Source of the DNA: Cryptomeria japonica
Lineage: Eukaryota; Streptophyta; Pinopsida; Cupressales; Cupressaceae
Reading direction: 5' to 3'
NCBI RefSeq assembly: GCF_030272615.1
Contig: NC_081407.1
Coordinates: 265,422,574 to 265,486,573 of the forward strand
DNA: 64,000 bases
Positions 9,464 to 21,406 of the stretch are shown here, one piece after another. A program made the translations under genes and the position numbers. The notes under the pieces were generated by a model. The model was not told the origin of the DNA and made no database searches. It saw only the letters and a list, made by a program, of their open reading frames with translations. Each line of letters starts with the position of its first letter. Positions within the stretch are counted from its first letter, which is position 1.

Positions 9464-11448
9464 TTGTTGGTTCAAAATGAGAGTAGAGACATTGCTGACC
9501 AAGATGTAGAAAGGTGCATTTGTGCAAATGGGTTGGCTTTCAACGTTGTTTGCTCCCCATATTGGAAGCAAATGATAAAAAGTGTTAATGAAGCTCCAAG
9601 AGGATATAAGGGCCCAGGTTATGAGAAGGTATGTGGAACATTATTGGACAAAGAGGTGAAGAGGGTTGAAGATGCATTGAAAACCATAAGGGATTCATGG
9701 GCTGAGACAAGTGTAACAATTGTTTCAGATGGGTGGAAACATGCTAAAAATCGCCCCTTGATCAATGTCATAGCGGTGTCCCCTAAAGGGGCAATGTTTT
9801 TGAAAGTTGTGGATTGTGAGGGCCAAGTAAAAGATGGCCAATTTATTGCAGAAATTCTCATCTCCGCCATTGAGTCAATGGAACCCCGCAATGTTGTCCA
9901 AATCATAACGGACAATGCAAAAAATTGTAGAGCTGCTGGTTTGTTGGTTGAGGAACACTATGATCACATCTTTTGGACACCTTGTGCAGTCCATTCACTC
10001 AATCTTATGCTACAAAGGATTGGGACTAAAATAAAATGGATCAGAGATGTGTATGCAAAGACTGCGGACATCCAAATGTTCATCACAAACCACCACATGT
10101 CTCAAGGGATTTTTAAATCCTTTTCGAATTTGAAGCTATTGAAGGTAAGTAAAATACTAAAATAGTAATTTAACTTTACATTTTCTGATTTTTTTAATTT
10201 CAATGTTCATAATATCATTGTGTAAGCTATATTGTGTATCCTTCTTTAAAGTTTGGCTTTATTTTTTAATCATTTTGGCATTAATTTGTGTTATAGGTTG
10301 TTGAGACCCATTTTGCATCAAACACAATCGTCTTAAGACGACTTGTGAAAGTTAGAGTGGCACTATGCAATATGGTGATCAGCAACAATTGGACTGTATG
10401 GAAGCAGAGTAGAAATGAGAGGGTAGAAAAATTAGGGAGAGAATATTGAATGAGAAATGGTCGGATCTTGTTACATATCTCCTAAGTATCACTAAGCCCA
10501 TTATGAGTATGGTTCGCTATACCGACATGGATAGGCCTTGCATTGGTGAGATTTATGATGGCATTGACTCAATGCTTGAAAAAATAAAGTTCACTATAAA
10601 TGCAAAAGAGAATGACCCCGAGGAGAAATTCTTCAAAGAAGTGAAAGCAATTATTGTAGAAAGGTGGAATAAGATGACCACTCCTTTGCATCTTCTTGCC
10701 TATGCCTTGACACCAAATTACTATAGCAATTAGTTTCTTGATAAACTAGGAAGGATTCCACCATGGAGAGATCTAGAAGTATCTGATGGGTACAAGGCAG
10801 CATTTCTTAGACTATATCCTGATGATGATTTGCGAGATATTGTTGCAAATGAGTTCATAGAATTCGCAAATGGGAATGGTCTAAGTGTTGATGCACTTCG
10901 TCATAGATCCAAGAAGGGTGCTTATAGCTGGTGGTACTTCCATGGTGCATGCTTCCAACACCTACAACCCCTCGTTGTAAAAGTTTTATCACAAGTTTAT
11001 TTATAGTTTACTTCGTCTTCATAGGTTGCTAGTAATTTTTAATTTTTGTTTTATTAATGTATAACTTTAATTGTTTACTTTGTCTTCATAGGTTGCTAGT
11101 TCATCTGCTTCAGAAAGAAATTGGAGCACATACTCTTTCATCCACTCAGTAAAGTGCAATAGGTTGCTATCAAAAAGAGCGGAGAATTTAGTATATGTGC
11201 ATTCCAACCTACGTCTTCTTTCACACAAACAACATGACTACACACAAGGGGAAACGAAGATATGGGATATAGAGCCAGAGCATACTGATTTGGATGCTCC
11301 CGCTTCTCAGCTTCTTGCATTGACACTTGATGACTCGGAGAGCGAGCAAACTTATAGTGCAAGTGGCATCGGCTCATCTAATCTCAATGTCAATGATGAT
11401 GAGGAGGAGGAGGAGGAGGATGAATTAGCTGATCCATTTGATGATTAA
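9464..11448 (+). pseudogene. hAT-superfamily transposase remnant (DUF659 type)
   Basis: The first visible exon (about 9464-10144) holds the DUF659/RNase-H-like core, including VSDGWKHAKNRPL and IITDNAKNCRAAG, which carry the first two catalytic-type aspartates. It ends at a GTAAGT donor, and the next exon starts at 10297 after TTATAG, in phase. A frameshift near 10446 and a stop at 10731-10733 then break the frame. The last exon (11092-11448) carries the C-terminal dimerisation motif SASERNWSTYSFIHS and an acidic tail. The BED zinc finger expected at the N terminus is absent. The gene is therefore truncated and inactive, although several exon-intron junctions remain readable. Terminal inverted repeats were not identified. 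A GAACCTGAACCGG-rich stretch near 11740 may mark the right end. Confidence 0.85.
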
Positions 11449-14400
11449 ACTTTATATTGTTGAAAGTTGAAACAATGATACTTGAATATTTTGTCATTTT
11501 GATATTAAACTTAATGTATATGATGCTATTATGGTATGATCATGATGCTATGATTACAAGTTTATGTTCGTTTTGTTGTTTATATGATGCTATGTGACAT
11601 GCTAATCTTAATTCATGCTTATAGGCTGCACAAATATTAATATATATATATATAAATATATATTTTACATGTTTTTGTACTAACGAACCCAAACCCCTTT
11701 TCAAAATTTTGTCGTACCGGCGTACCAGTTCTTCGAACCTGAACCGGTGCCTAAACCTGAACCTGAACCAGCAAGCTAGATTTTGACCAATGATGGCAAA
11801 CTTGGATGGCCATGTACAGGTATGGAAAGAAATATTTTCAGCCTGGCAACTTGGAAAGAGGGAAAAACTTCAACTTGTAGTCAGATTTATAAAATCCAAA
11901 ATCAAGTGAATGAGCAAAATTATTTACAAGCTTGATCAAACAAGAACAAAAAGAACCCAAAGAAATCAAAATAAAACTAAAAACACATACCTTGCTTGAT
12001 CAAATGCCCTAGGCAAAAAATAAATGAAGAGATGACCCGAAAAGTTTTATAAGAAGACAATGGAGTCTCCACGTCTGAGCTCTAAAGCAAAAAAAAAACG
12101 GCATAAACAATGGACAAAAAGCGTAGAAAACACTAAGAAAACATTTCCCATTTGGCGCCAAACATCAAGCATTGAATATCAAATGCAACAAGTGTCAAAA
12201 CATGGCGGAAACCATGGGCAAAACCGCCAAAAACCTGGAGCAAAAACAGCAAATAGAGAAACATTCATGGCGCCATCTCCTTATGAATCGGATTTGATTG
12301 AATGCCAAGAAGTTCGCTGCCCTTAGAGAGGAAAAGCGTGGCCGGATTTCTAGAATCCGACTTTAAGCAAAAGGCACAAGAAAAACTTGAAGCAAAAAAG
12401 ATGTAATTGGGTTTCAAAAAACCATCTACATGTTTTAATAAAAACTCTCTTTTCCTTCAAACCTCCAAAATCGGGTTTTAGAAACACATAAGCAAAAGCA
12501 CATAACACAAAAGAGCATAAAAAGAACACTAAAAGACTTGTAATCAGGATTTAAAATTCCGATTACAAGTTTTAAAATAAAAAAGAACAAAGGAAAAGTA
12601 GGAACTTTAAGGAGAACTTACAAGTTCTCATAAACTTGTATTTTTAAATTTACTTGTAATATGATCAAAAAGTCCCTACAAAACAACTTAAAAGACAAAA
12701 AGGGAAATGGAAAAGAAAACACAAGTTACAAGTTACACATCTTTTATAAACTTTCACTTGTAATTGTTTGAAAAAACTCCTATAACTTGAAAACAGAAAG
12801 ATCTCTTTACTTGCAAAAGAAGGAAAATTTCCCCCTCGCAGTCTGGAGGAAAAAACCCGATTTTGAAGAAAAGACCAAGCAAACGAACTCAGAATGCGAT
12901 GAAATTTGAAATGTGGATCAAGGATGAACCGAAGACTAGTCCAATTCAGAAAGGAGCAAAAAGTTTGCCTCTAAAAGCGTGCCTTAGAATAAAATCTCCA
13001 ACTTGTAGTTACTACTCTGAAACCCGAAATTGCATAGAAAGCTAGGGAAATGAAGACTAAAACTCACCAAAACTTGGACAACGATGGCAAAGACAACCCT
13101 TGATGATTTGACACTAACAAATGTGAGTTTTGCACCTCGTAAAACGTGCCTTAGAGACAAAAATGACGCATTTTAAGCAAAAATTTGTAGGGGTTGTCAC
13201 ATTTTTGAAAATCCAAAAATGAGGACAACACGTTTCAAAATAAATTGAATGTTCTCCCCATCATCCCTCTATTACCTAAACTAAGATTTGATGTAGCTAA
13301 TCGTCTGGTTGCTCCCATTTTGGTTCTAGAAGTACATCCCATCCATCAATAGGAAAAGACTCCAGCTTTAGTGATCTGGATCTCTAACTCCCAAGTTGTA
13401 GCTGGGTTGTTGCAATTCTTATCGCTGATGAACTCATAAAGGAGGAATTTTATGCACGTATTCTCTAGATAAGTCTTTCTATGCAATAATTTGCAAGCAT
13501 TTAGATGATTTCTCTGATCAGGTGTCCATTCAAAGTAATCTTTCAATGTAATTTTTGGCCATTTTGTTAGTGGTTTTCTCTCCAAAGTAATATTTCTCAC
13601 ACCCATTACCTCATTTTCTCCTCTTTGTTTGGTAAGCATCTAGCCATCTAAGATATATAAATGGCAACAATTGGTTTACTCCCTAGCTTAGGCCATGTAG
13701 TCAAAAACCAGTGGCACAAAATTTGATGTTCTACATAGGATTAATGCTGTGGAAAATGTCATTATAGAATGTTGATGTGTAATTAGCTCTGCTCACAGGT
13801 GTCTAATTCATGAAGATAAAACTTTCTTAATCTTATGACTCTGGATTATGCAAAAATTCAGTTCTATGCCTACACATGTTCTCATAGTGGTCATATTAGA
13901 CGAGTTAGATGGATGACTGAGAATGAAACATAAAAATATGGAAAACAAACATGTACTGAACATGTGAAATTTACTACGTAAATTACAATGTTGGAAAACT
14001 CCAGCAAATGGGTCTGCCAATCCATTTTCACCAAGAATAAGGTTACAATCTCACAAGACTGGCATTCAACCGAAATCTTATCTTCCTTGTTCTGCATCTC
14101 ACAATCATTGATCTCTACAAATATCTGTTGCCCTAACCTAGATGAATCTTCAGTTACCCTCCAATACTGTCTTTTAACCAAAGCATTTCAAACCCAATGC
14201 AGAAAGCTGCAACAAAAAAAATGGACAGCACACCAACCACTATATTTTCTGATCCAGGAATTGTTTATCATCTTAGTTACGATGGGTATAGTCTTTCAAC
14301 AAACCCATTGCTAATATTGTAGTGATGAATTCAGTCCTGCACGAACCTGCATTTGTGCTTGGCTATTTCTATCTGCCATGACTGAAATGGTCAGAAATTC

Positions 14401-14564
14401 TTCAGGATGGCTGTCGACCAGCACAGACTTGCCTTTGAGACCTGTTTTCAAAATCAGAAACTTCAGAAAGCGTTTTTGGGCCTCCCTACCCCTTCCCAGG
14501 TGTTTTAACTCCATCACAACCCATTTAAAACAAATGTAAAATTATGGCTTGTCTTTTAAAATTC
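11449..14564. other. No recognisable gene
   Basis: The left part has a (TA)n tract near 11640 and the possible right end of the hAT element. From about 11770 to 13250 the sequence is A-rich on the plus strand with repeated words such as ACTTGTAATC and AAAAGCGTG. That suggests an old LTR in minus orientation, but no boundaries were found. A 97-aa minus ORF at 13346-13639 has no motif I recognise. Confidence 0.4.
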
Positions 14565-14783
14565 AGGGAGTCCTCAACTTAATGAATAATGATTCTCTAA
14601 GGATCATACAAATCCCTAAAAATTCTTTACAATACAAGAGTTACATAAATGATGAAGTGTTTTGATTACAAGATGATACATAATTAGCTCAGTTATACCA
14701 ATTTTTAATTCATTAACAAAAATCGTGTGTGTGTGTGCGTGCGTGTGCGTGCGTGTGTTTGTGTGTGTCTGTGTCTATGTGTC

Positions 14784-14822
<39 letters not shown>

Positions 14823-15020
14823 ATAATAGTGTCTATGTACATTCACTCTTAAAGCAGCTATATTGCAAACATTTCATGACACAACAAAAAAGAAACAAGT
14901 TATTGAATTCTCAAATTTCATTAAGAACAATGCTCTAAGGGTCATAGAAATCTCTTAAAGAGTCTTTACAATAAGAAGAATAACAAAATGATGAAAGTCT
15001 TCACATTACAACTGGACTGA
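14565..15020. repeat. Diverged direct repeats around a TG-rich microsatellite
   Basis: About 110 bp at 14570-14690 recur, diverged, at 14905-15020, sharing CTCTAAGGGTCATA-like and CTTTACAATA words. Between them lies a TG-rich microsatellite (14724-14826) that shifts from TGTGTGCG units to TGTGTA units. The pair may be decayed terminal repeats of a small element or a local duplication. Confidence 0.5.
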
Positions 15021-15274
15021 TGACTCTATCAAAGACAATCTTTTATACTCCAATCTCTAATTCTATTGGTGTATTCTAGGCATTATTTGCAAAGAGGTTG
15101 GCAATTCTAAAGTGAGGCTGACTAATAGTCCCATCACAAAGAAATTCCACTCAAAAAATATGATCCTTGGATCAATTCTGTTGGTGACTCAGCTTGTCAC
15201 CTTATGGGAAAAATGGAAATTGTGGCCAAGGTGTGGTGGAGACATCCAGTCCTCTATGTGATACTCGAGGGGCC

Positions 15275-16203
15275 TGTTGATGGTGTTTTTACGCATGATT
15301 CAACACAAAATAAAGTATTGAATACTCTATCCTCTCTTGAACAAGGACTTCTCAAATGCTGAAGATGCAAAAGGATCACTTGAGTTGACTCCAAGGTTTA
15401 CAATGTCAGATCTTGACATGTTGGATAGCTTCAACGGTGTGATGTGTTTGTTGTACCTGCAAAGGGACTAACGTAATCATTCTTCAAGCTCAAAGACTGA
15501 CGTTTTTCGAATGATGTTGCAATATCACTCTTTCCTACTACTACTAATGATCTTTAATAAAAAAATGAAAAAGGAGCAAGGTTTAGGAATACAACGCTAA
15601 CGCTAAGAATGCAAGACAATGGACAATATCAAGTGAGCTCAACTAAGCTTTGCTTTGACATTCTATGAACATCTCCACAACGCTAGTGCAATCTTCTAAG
15701 GGTAGCTTAATGATTTTCAAATCACTACTACAAGCATAGATACCTTCAAGATGAAGCATATCAACAATGAAATAGTAATTGAAGTTAAGCTTTAGCTAAG
15801 GTGGGTTCAGTCGACTACACAAGATACTTCACCGTCGCTGGAGTACTAGTAGTATGAACAATGAGCTTCATTATCAATCATGCACATGCATCTTCCATTC
15901 ATCTAAGATACTTTAAAAAAATTATATTCTAAATTTTTTTTAATCTTTTCAAATATTAAGTTCTCTCATAAAAGGATGAAGAAACAAGCAAATGCTCCAA
16001 AACTCAATAAGTCACCAACACTTCAATGATTTTATTAATTCTGCAGCATTGAGCAACAATTTTTCGAAACTCTTCTAATCGATCCTTTACAAATGAAATG
16101 AGTGGGGCTTATATAGTTCTCCCAAATACAATGAATGACCAAGATTAAATCAGAATCAAGGGACAAGATCATGCCACATAAACCCTAATTAGGGTTTTTT
16201 ACA
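15275..16203 (-). mobile_element. 3' LTR-like end of E1 copy 2
   Basis: On the minus strand this runs from TGTAAAAAACCC to CCATCAACA and matches the 3' block of copy 1. Shared signals are the telo-box palindrome (16180-16197), a CTATATAA box (16109-16116) and AATAAA (16031-16036). The spacing between TATA and AATAAA is shorter than in copy 1, so part has been lost. Confidence 0.6.
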
Positions 16204-16313
16204 CCAAAACCTAATCTTATTGCAAATTATTAAATATTAGCCAATGGGAATGTGACATCCATTTGGCACAAACATCAAGGAAAATCCAATAGGAAAAATG
16301 ACACCACATGGGA

Positions 16314-19300
16314 TCATAACAAATTATCTTCTAGAAGCTTATTTCCCTTATCCTTTTCTTTTATTGCAAATTCAATGAATCTAGACATCATGAATTCAAT
16401 CTTTGTTATTGGAGCGGCAAGCAAGTTCTTCAACTATCTTCCAGGAAGATGACTTCATCTAAGGTAGAGGCAAAAGTTTTCTCTCATCTTGGCCCATAAT
16501 CTTTAGTCTTGCTAGCAAATACCATGAACATGTGTATGTCATCCCGTTGTCTTTCAGAAGGTGATCCGTCTACTCCAAAGAATATGATCTTCACTCTTTC
16601 AGCTAGCTGATTGGCATCTATGTGAATTCCTTCATTCTTCGCATTCTCAAGAATGATTTCGGCTACCTCTAAAATCTTGTCATGTATCAAATTCATTGCC
16701 TCATCGACTTGGGAGCATCCACTGTTGATATCCTCAAAAATGACCTTCCTCATGCAGAGCAAGTTACACCACTGTTGGAAATTCGGCGACTATCCATCTC
16801 TCATTACTCCACCATTCATTAAGGTTTGCTTGGGTAAGTTCTTCATTGCTTGCAATCTTGGCAGAGTATAGTCTCTGGTGAAAACAAAAGTATCATAGGC
16901 TGCCATGAGAACTTGAGTTCTCTCAAGAACACTTACGGTTTTATCAAATATCTTCACTAATTCCTTCACAAATGCATTCGCCTTCTTAAAAGTCTTATCT
17001 ATACAAGCATCCATCAAGTGTGTAGAAGTTCTCATCCTTTCTAAATTGTTAACTGAGTCTAGATGAAGCAATGGTGGTGGCATAGCTGAAGGATCATGCT
17101 GCCTTAGCGGTTGCTTGAACTGCTGGAAGTAACTTCTCAATGCACTTACTTCTCTTTCCAATTTCTTGTTCTTCTCTACTTCCAACCTTAACATGTCATG
17201 GATTGTCTTTACTGTAACATTTGTGTCTTCCAACGCCTGCTCAGTGGTGGGAGGACCTAAATCAATAGTCTCCAAGTCATATTCCTCTACTATGATCTCG
17301 CCTTCGGGCTTATCTACTCTTGGAGTGGCAATTTGTATCACTCGGGAACCCGTACTATCCCTTGTCATCTTTGACATTTTTGTTGCTTTCTTCTTCTCTG
17401 TTGTCTAAGTCATGTAAAGGTTCTTCTTCTATCATTATGACTTCCTTTGCTAATCTCTCCTTGAGCCATGCTGGGATAGCAGATTTCTCTTCTCCTACTT
17501 GCACCTCCTTAAGTTGTTGATCTTCTCGGGGTGGAGAGGTCACTTCTTGATCTTCATTTTCAATATGCACATACACATCTTTATCTTCTTTGTTATTAAC
17601 TCGCTCATGTGGAGCAGAGTCGTCTTGACCTAGTGGCTGCTTACCTTTATCTACTTTCTTGTGTCTATTATTCTAAACTGTAGACTCCATGGATTCATTT
17701 ACCCTATGATCTATGCTCTCTCTACGTGGCTAACTTTCTTGGCTTGCCGCTAGATTCATCTCCACTTCATGTATGGAAGAAGTACTAGTGGAAGGGCAGC
17801 TTGAACCTGATTTATGCTTCTTATTTGCAGGCCCTCTCTTGTGATTTTCTTTCCTCTTTGATCCTCTAGAGTGAGACAATTGGATGGCACCTCCACTCAT
17901 GCTTGCACTTTCTGTATCTTCATCAGAGGATTCTACCTCTCCCGTCAACTCGAAAGTCAATTGTGTATTCTGGCTCTTCAATTTCTGAATTTGGATGTAT
18001 ACCCATCGTTTCGTATATGCTAAGACTGACTTCATCAAATCCTTCAAGTTGGTTATCTCTACGTCAATCGAATTAACCTTAATCTCCTTGTCTTTCTCTT
18101 GCTCATATATTGGCTAAAGGCGTCTTCCACTATCTTGGACCTGATCTGGAATGTAGAAGACCTTGGACATCCTAACAATATCAATTGATAGCCTTGAGCA
18201 CATTCTTCTTCTTATCTCAAAATCATCTTGAGCATTCATCCAATGATCTTCCAATTGTAGCTTGCTTATGCTTCCTTCCGTTAGACCTTCTCAAGTTGTC
18301 GTAAGGATCAAATTTATCTTTGGAGAAGTATGGAATGAGGAAATGAGATCTTAGCTCTTCTTCTACTTTCTTTGTTGCCTGTAGGGATTGACATACTTCT
18401 AATGATTGCCCAACTAAAATGGGGAAAACAAATCCTGTTTTATGTCTGCTCTTCTGTACTTTATCATATGTGGTTAACTATCTCACCAACTCAAGCAGTA
18501 CTATCTTGTTGGTGGGATACCTCAGTAGCATGTAAGGCAGACAAGAGCATCATTGAATCCTTATATAGGTGAACTTGGGAAATTGAATATACCAAGCACC
18601 AAATTTCTTTATCAACTCTTTTGCTTGCGAGGATGACCATCGATGTATGCCGCCTTGCAATGTTCTTGTCAAGTGCATGGTGAAAGCATCGTTCACCCTC
18701 CTGTAGTGTGCTTTGTCGAGATAATGTAGATGTGTATATGACAGAGAAACGAGAATCGCCAGAAATTGCCGAGTTTGGGCGATTTCCAAGTCGAGTCCAG
18801 GGGCTCGAACTCGAACTCGGACTCAGATGAGTGTGGGGCCTAAAATCACCCAAACTCGGACTCAGCGATTTTGGCCAAGTTTGGCGAGTCCCAACTCCCA
18901 AACTCAGTCGGCGGCATGTAACTTTATGTTAAAAAAAAAACACTTTTAATATGTTTCGAATTGATTTTTTTTGGTTTATATTATGCTTTGAGCCTAAAAG
19001 TGAACTTCATTTCATTCATTTGGCAAAATAGGAGGAGAAAGGTGAGTTGTGAGGAGAAACAATAGAAAAATAACATCAGATGCCTTTATAAAATAATAAG
19101 TCTTTTGGCCTCGCAGGGCGCTGCCCCTCGACCCCGCCCTGTATTGCAACAGGGAGCGTGCCAAGGGCGCTGCCCCTAAACCCCCATCATAAAATTAGGG
19201 GGGAAACTGCGTTGATAAAAGGAGGAAAATTTTAACCTCCAAGTCTGATTAGGCTCCATATAACAACATATACTGTAATTTGGTGCATCAAGAGTTGGAA

Positions 19301-20473
19301 AGGAAGAGTTTGCATCTCATTCGATCATATGACGACATGGATTTTTTATTCCATGAGTTTTGTAATATTGTATACATTTGACAATATTTATATATCTATG
19401 TTTGTTACTTCCTTCAGCTACAATTTGCATCTATGCTTATGTGATTGATGTATACTTGTGTATGTAATCAAATTAGCTTCTAATTGATGATGTTATTGTG
19501 TCTTTAAGGTGTATTTAATATAGGGTGCATGAAACAAGTTTTAAATCTTTAAAAATCTCTAAATTTCTTGAGTTTTTCACTTTGTCAAGTCTAGCCGAGT
19601 CTGAGCCGAGTTTTTTTTGCCGAGTCCAAGTCTTGTTTCTATGATATATGATTTGCATGCTCGCATCTCTTCAACTCCTATTCCAATTGGACCTCTATAC
19701 ATTAATCCAGCATACTCATGAGCTTCGACAAGTGAATATATGAGATAGAAACTCATGTAGAATGTCTTAGTGCGTTGGAGTCTCTTCAACTATATGTCAA
19801 TGTTATTGCTTATGATTCTCGCCCAGTTGATCTTTTCCTTTCCATTTAATATTGTCTCCATGAGGAAGAACATCCAGTTCTCAAACTAATATACTTGAGG
19901 ACTTGTTGTAACTCGATTGAGTAGAGTGATCAAATCACCACACTCTTCCTTGAAACCAATTATGTATAGCCGGTTGGGAATCTTTGATAAGTCGGGTCTA
20001 GTCTTCAATACCCAATACTTGTTAATTATACCTAGGCATCTATCGGGATCATCCTCATAGACAACCTATGATCCTTCTTTGCTCTTGTAGATCATGCCGC
20101 TAGGTTCGGGTATGTGGAAAGCTTCGTTGAAAGCTGTCTCAAATAGGTAAGCAAGTGTTCTACCATTAGGTGCCACCACCTTTCTACTGTTGGCATCATA
20201 ATGTTTGGCACATTCTACTATCAATTCATTGCATTGGATGGCTGGAAGGAAACCTGCCACCTTCACTATCCCGCTCTCAATCATCTTTTTTGAGAATCCA
20301 AATGGCTTGCTTGTGTATAGGGGACCTTGAAACTTCTTCATGTCAAATTGTCCAAGATTTGGTTCTCCTACATTGCTCTAGAATGAGGTGATCTTGGTTT
20401 CGGGCATTACTCCTCTTGAATCCTCCTTGATGAGGGTTTTCCTAGAGACTGTTCCTGCTTTTGGGGCCGCCAT
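16314..20473 (-). pseudogene. E1 copy 2 large ORF, broken
   Basis: This is colinear with the intact E1 ORF, from MAAPKAG (start codon 20471-20473) to a C terminus whose stop codon is at 16314-16316. Recognisable matches include FLPAIQCNELIVECA, RTLQGGIH, FIQFPKFTYIR-like residues, PAWLKERLAK and the coiled-coil stretch LEVEKNKKLERE. Damage seen: a TAG at 20378-20380 where copy 1 has TGG (Trp), further stops, a frameshift near 17360, and a 902-bp DNA-transposon insertion (18742-19643). Without the insertion the length, about 3260 bp, is close to copy 1. Divergence is well beyond recent duplication, so the two are separate old family members. Comparison of the two supports the start chosen for copy 1. 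Confidence 0.85.
18742..19643. mobile_element. 902-bp non-autonomous hAT-like transposon
   Basis: The insertion interrupts the E1 copy 2 ORF at a point where the two flanks together align to copy 1. The left end is CAGAGAAACGAGA; the right end, reverse-complemented, is CATAGAAACAAGA. The flanking 8-mers GTATATGA (18734-18741) and ATATATGA (19644-19651) differ at one base. CA...TG ends and an 8-bp duplication are typical of hAT elements. There is no transposase ORF. A GGGCGCTGCCCCT motif occurs twice inside (near 19118 and 19165). Confidence 0.75.
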
Positions 20474-20480
20474 GCTCTAC

Positions 20481-20814
20481 CTAAAAGAGGCATCAAGTTA
20501 GGGTGGTGATATGATTTCAATGCTCATAATATCTAAAATGCATCGAAGTTAGTAATTCCTTCTAAAAAGCATATAAGATCGTTGGCACCTTAATGAACTA
20601 CTAAAACCCTAGGCGTAGGTAAAACCCTAGACTTGTCTATAATCTGAAAACTATCATCTAAATCAAATGATTTGCATCTTTCAAGCATGCTAGATGATCA
20701 AAATATAATGAAGGAAGCATCTCATGATTAGAACAGCATGAAAATAGTAATCATGAAGCTGTACCAGCATAAAATTAGGGTCTGATTTTACTGAAAATGA
20801 TCAAACAAACTTAC
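20481..20814 (-). other. Putative 5'-UTR intron of E1 copy 2
   Basis: On the minus strand a strong donor GTAAGT (from 20814) and an acceptor CCTCTTTTAG (ending at 20481) enclose 334 bases, finishing seven bases before the start codon. The intron position matches that proposed for copy 1. Confidence 0.45.
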
Positions 20815-21206
20815 TTCAGACCTGCAAATCAATTCTAAATGAGCTCGTAACTTCAAATTGATTGCTTATTTGGTAAAATTTCCCCTTATATCAAGGCGCT
20901 CTAGATCAAATGCTGATGTAGAATCGCCAATCTCCTTATTGAATTTGCTGATTGCAATGATGAATTTGCTGATCTTTAATGGCAACTTGCTGGGCTGCTA
21001 AGAGCTTCACTGATTTTGGATGGAATTCGCCTTGCTTTAGTGGAGCTTGCTGCCGGTTATGACAAATTTGCTATCCCTTGAATGACTTTGCCTCTCTTTG
21101 ATCAAAATTGATGTCACTTGATGAAGTAATATCGCCTAGCTTGGGTAAGATCACTGCTTATGAAGCAAAGAATCGTGGATTGATCAAATGAAATGGTCAA
21201 TCCATT

Positions 21207-21303
21207 TTTATATAGATGAAAGGGTGTGTCTATTAGTTGTAAGGCCGACTTGTTGCTTCAATTAAATGTTTTGCAATCACATTTCCCAAGACAAGGCCGA
21301 CTT
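21207..21303 (-). promoter_or_regulatory. Promoter of E1 copy 2: two AAGTCGGCCT boxes and TATA
   Basis: Read on the minus strand, AAGTCGGCCT occurs at 21294-21303 and again at 21242-21251, followed by TATATAAA at 21207-21214. Spacing (52 bp between boxes, about 28 bp to TATA) is nearly that of copy 1, while the surrounding sequence differs. Confidence 0.6.
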
Positions 21304-21406
21304 GCCTTTCTTTCAAATTAACAAAAACAACTCTCTTAAGCGAGCCTTTGCCTTAGGCATTAGCACTTCGAATGTCATCTCTATCGCCAAATTAAGCAAA
21401 ATTGAA

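Noticed and set aside
13346-13639. 97-aa minus-strand ORF as a gene
   Set aside because: No recognisable motif, no promoter or neighbouring coding sequence, and located in repeat-like DNA.
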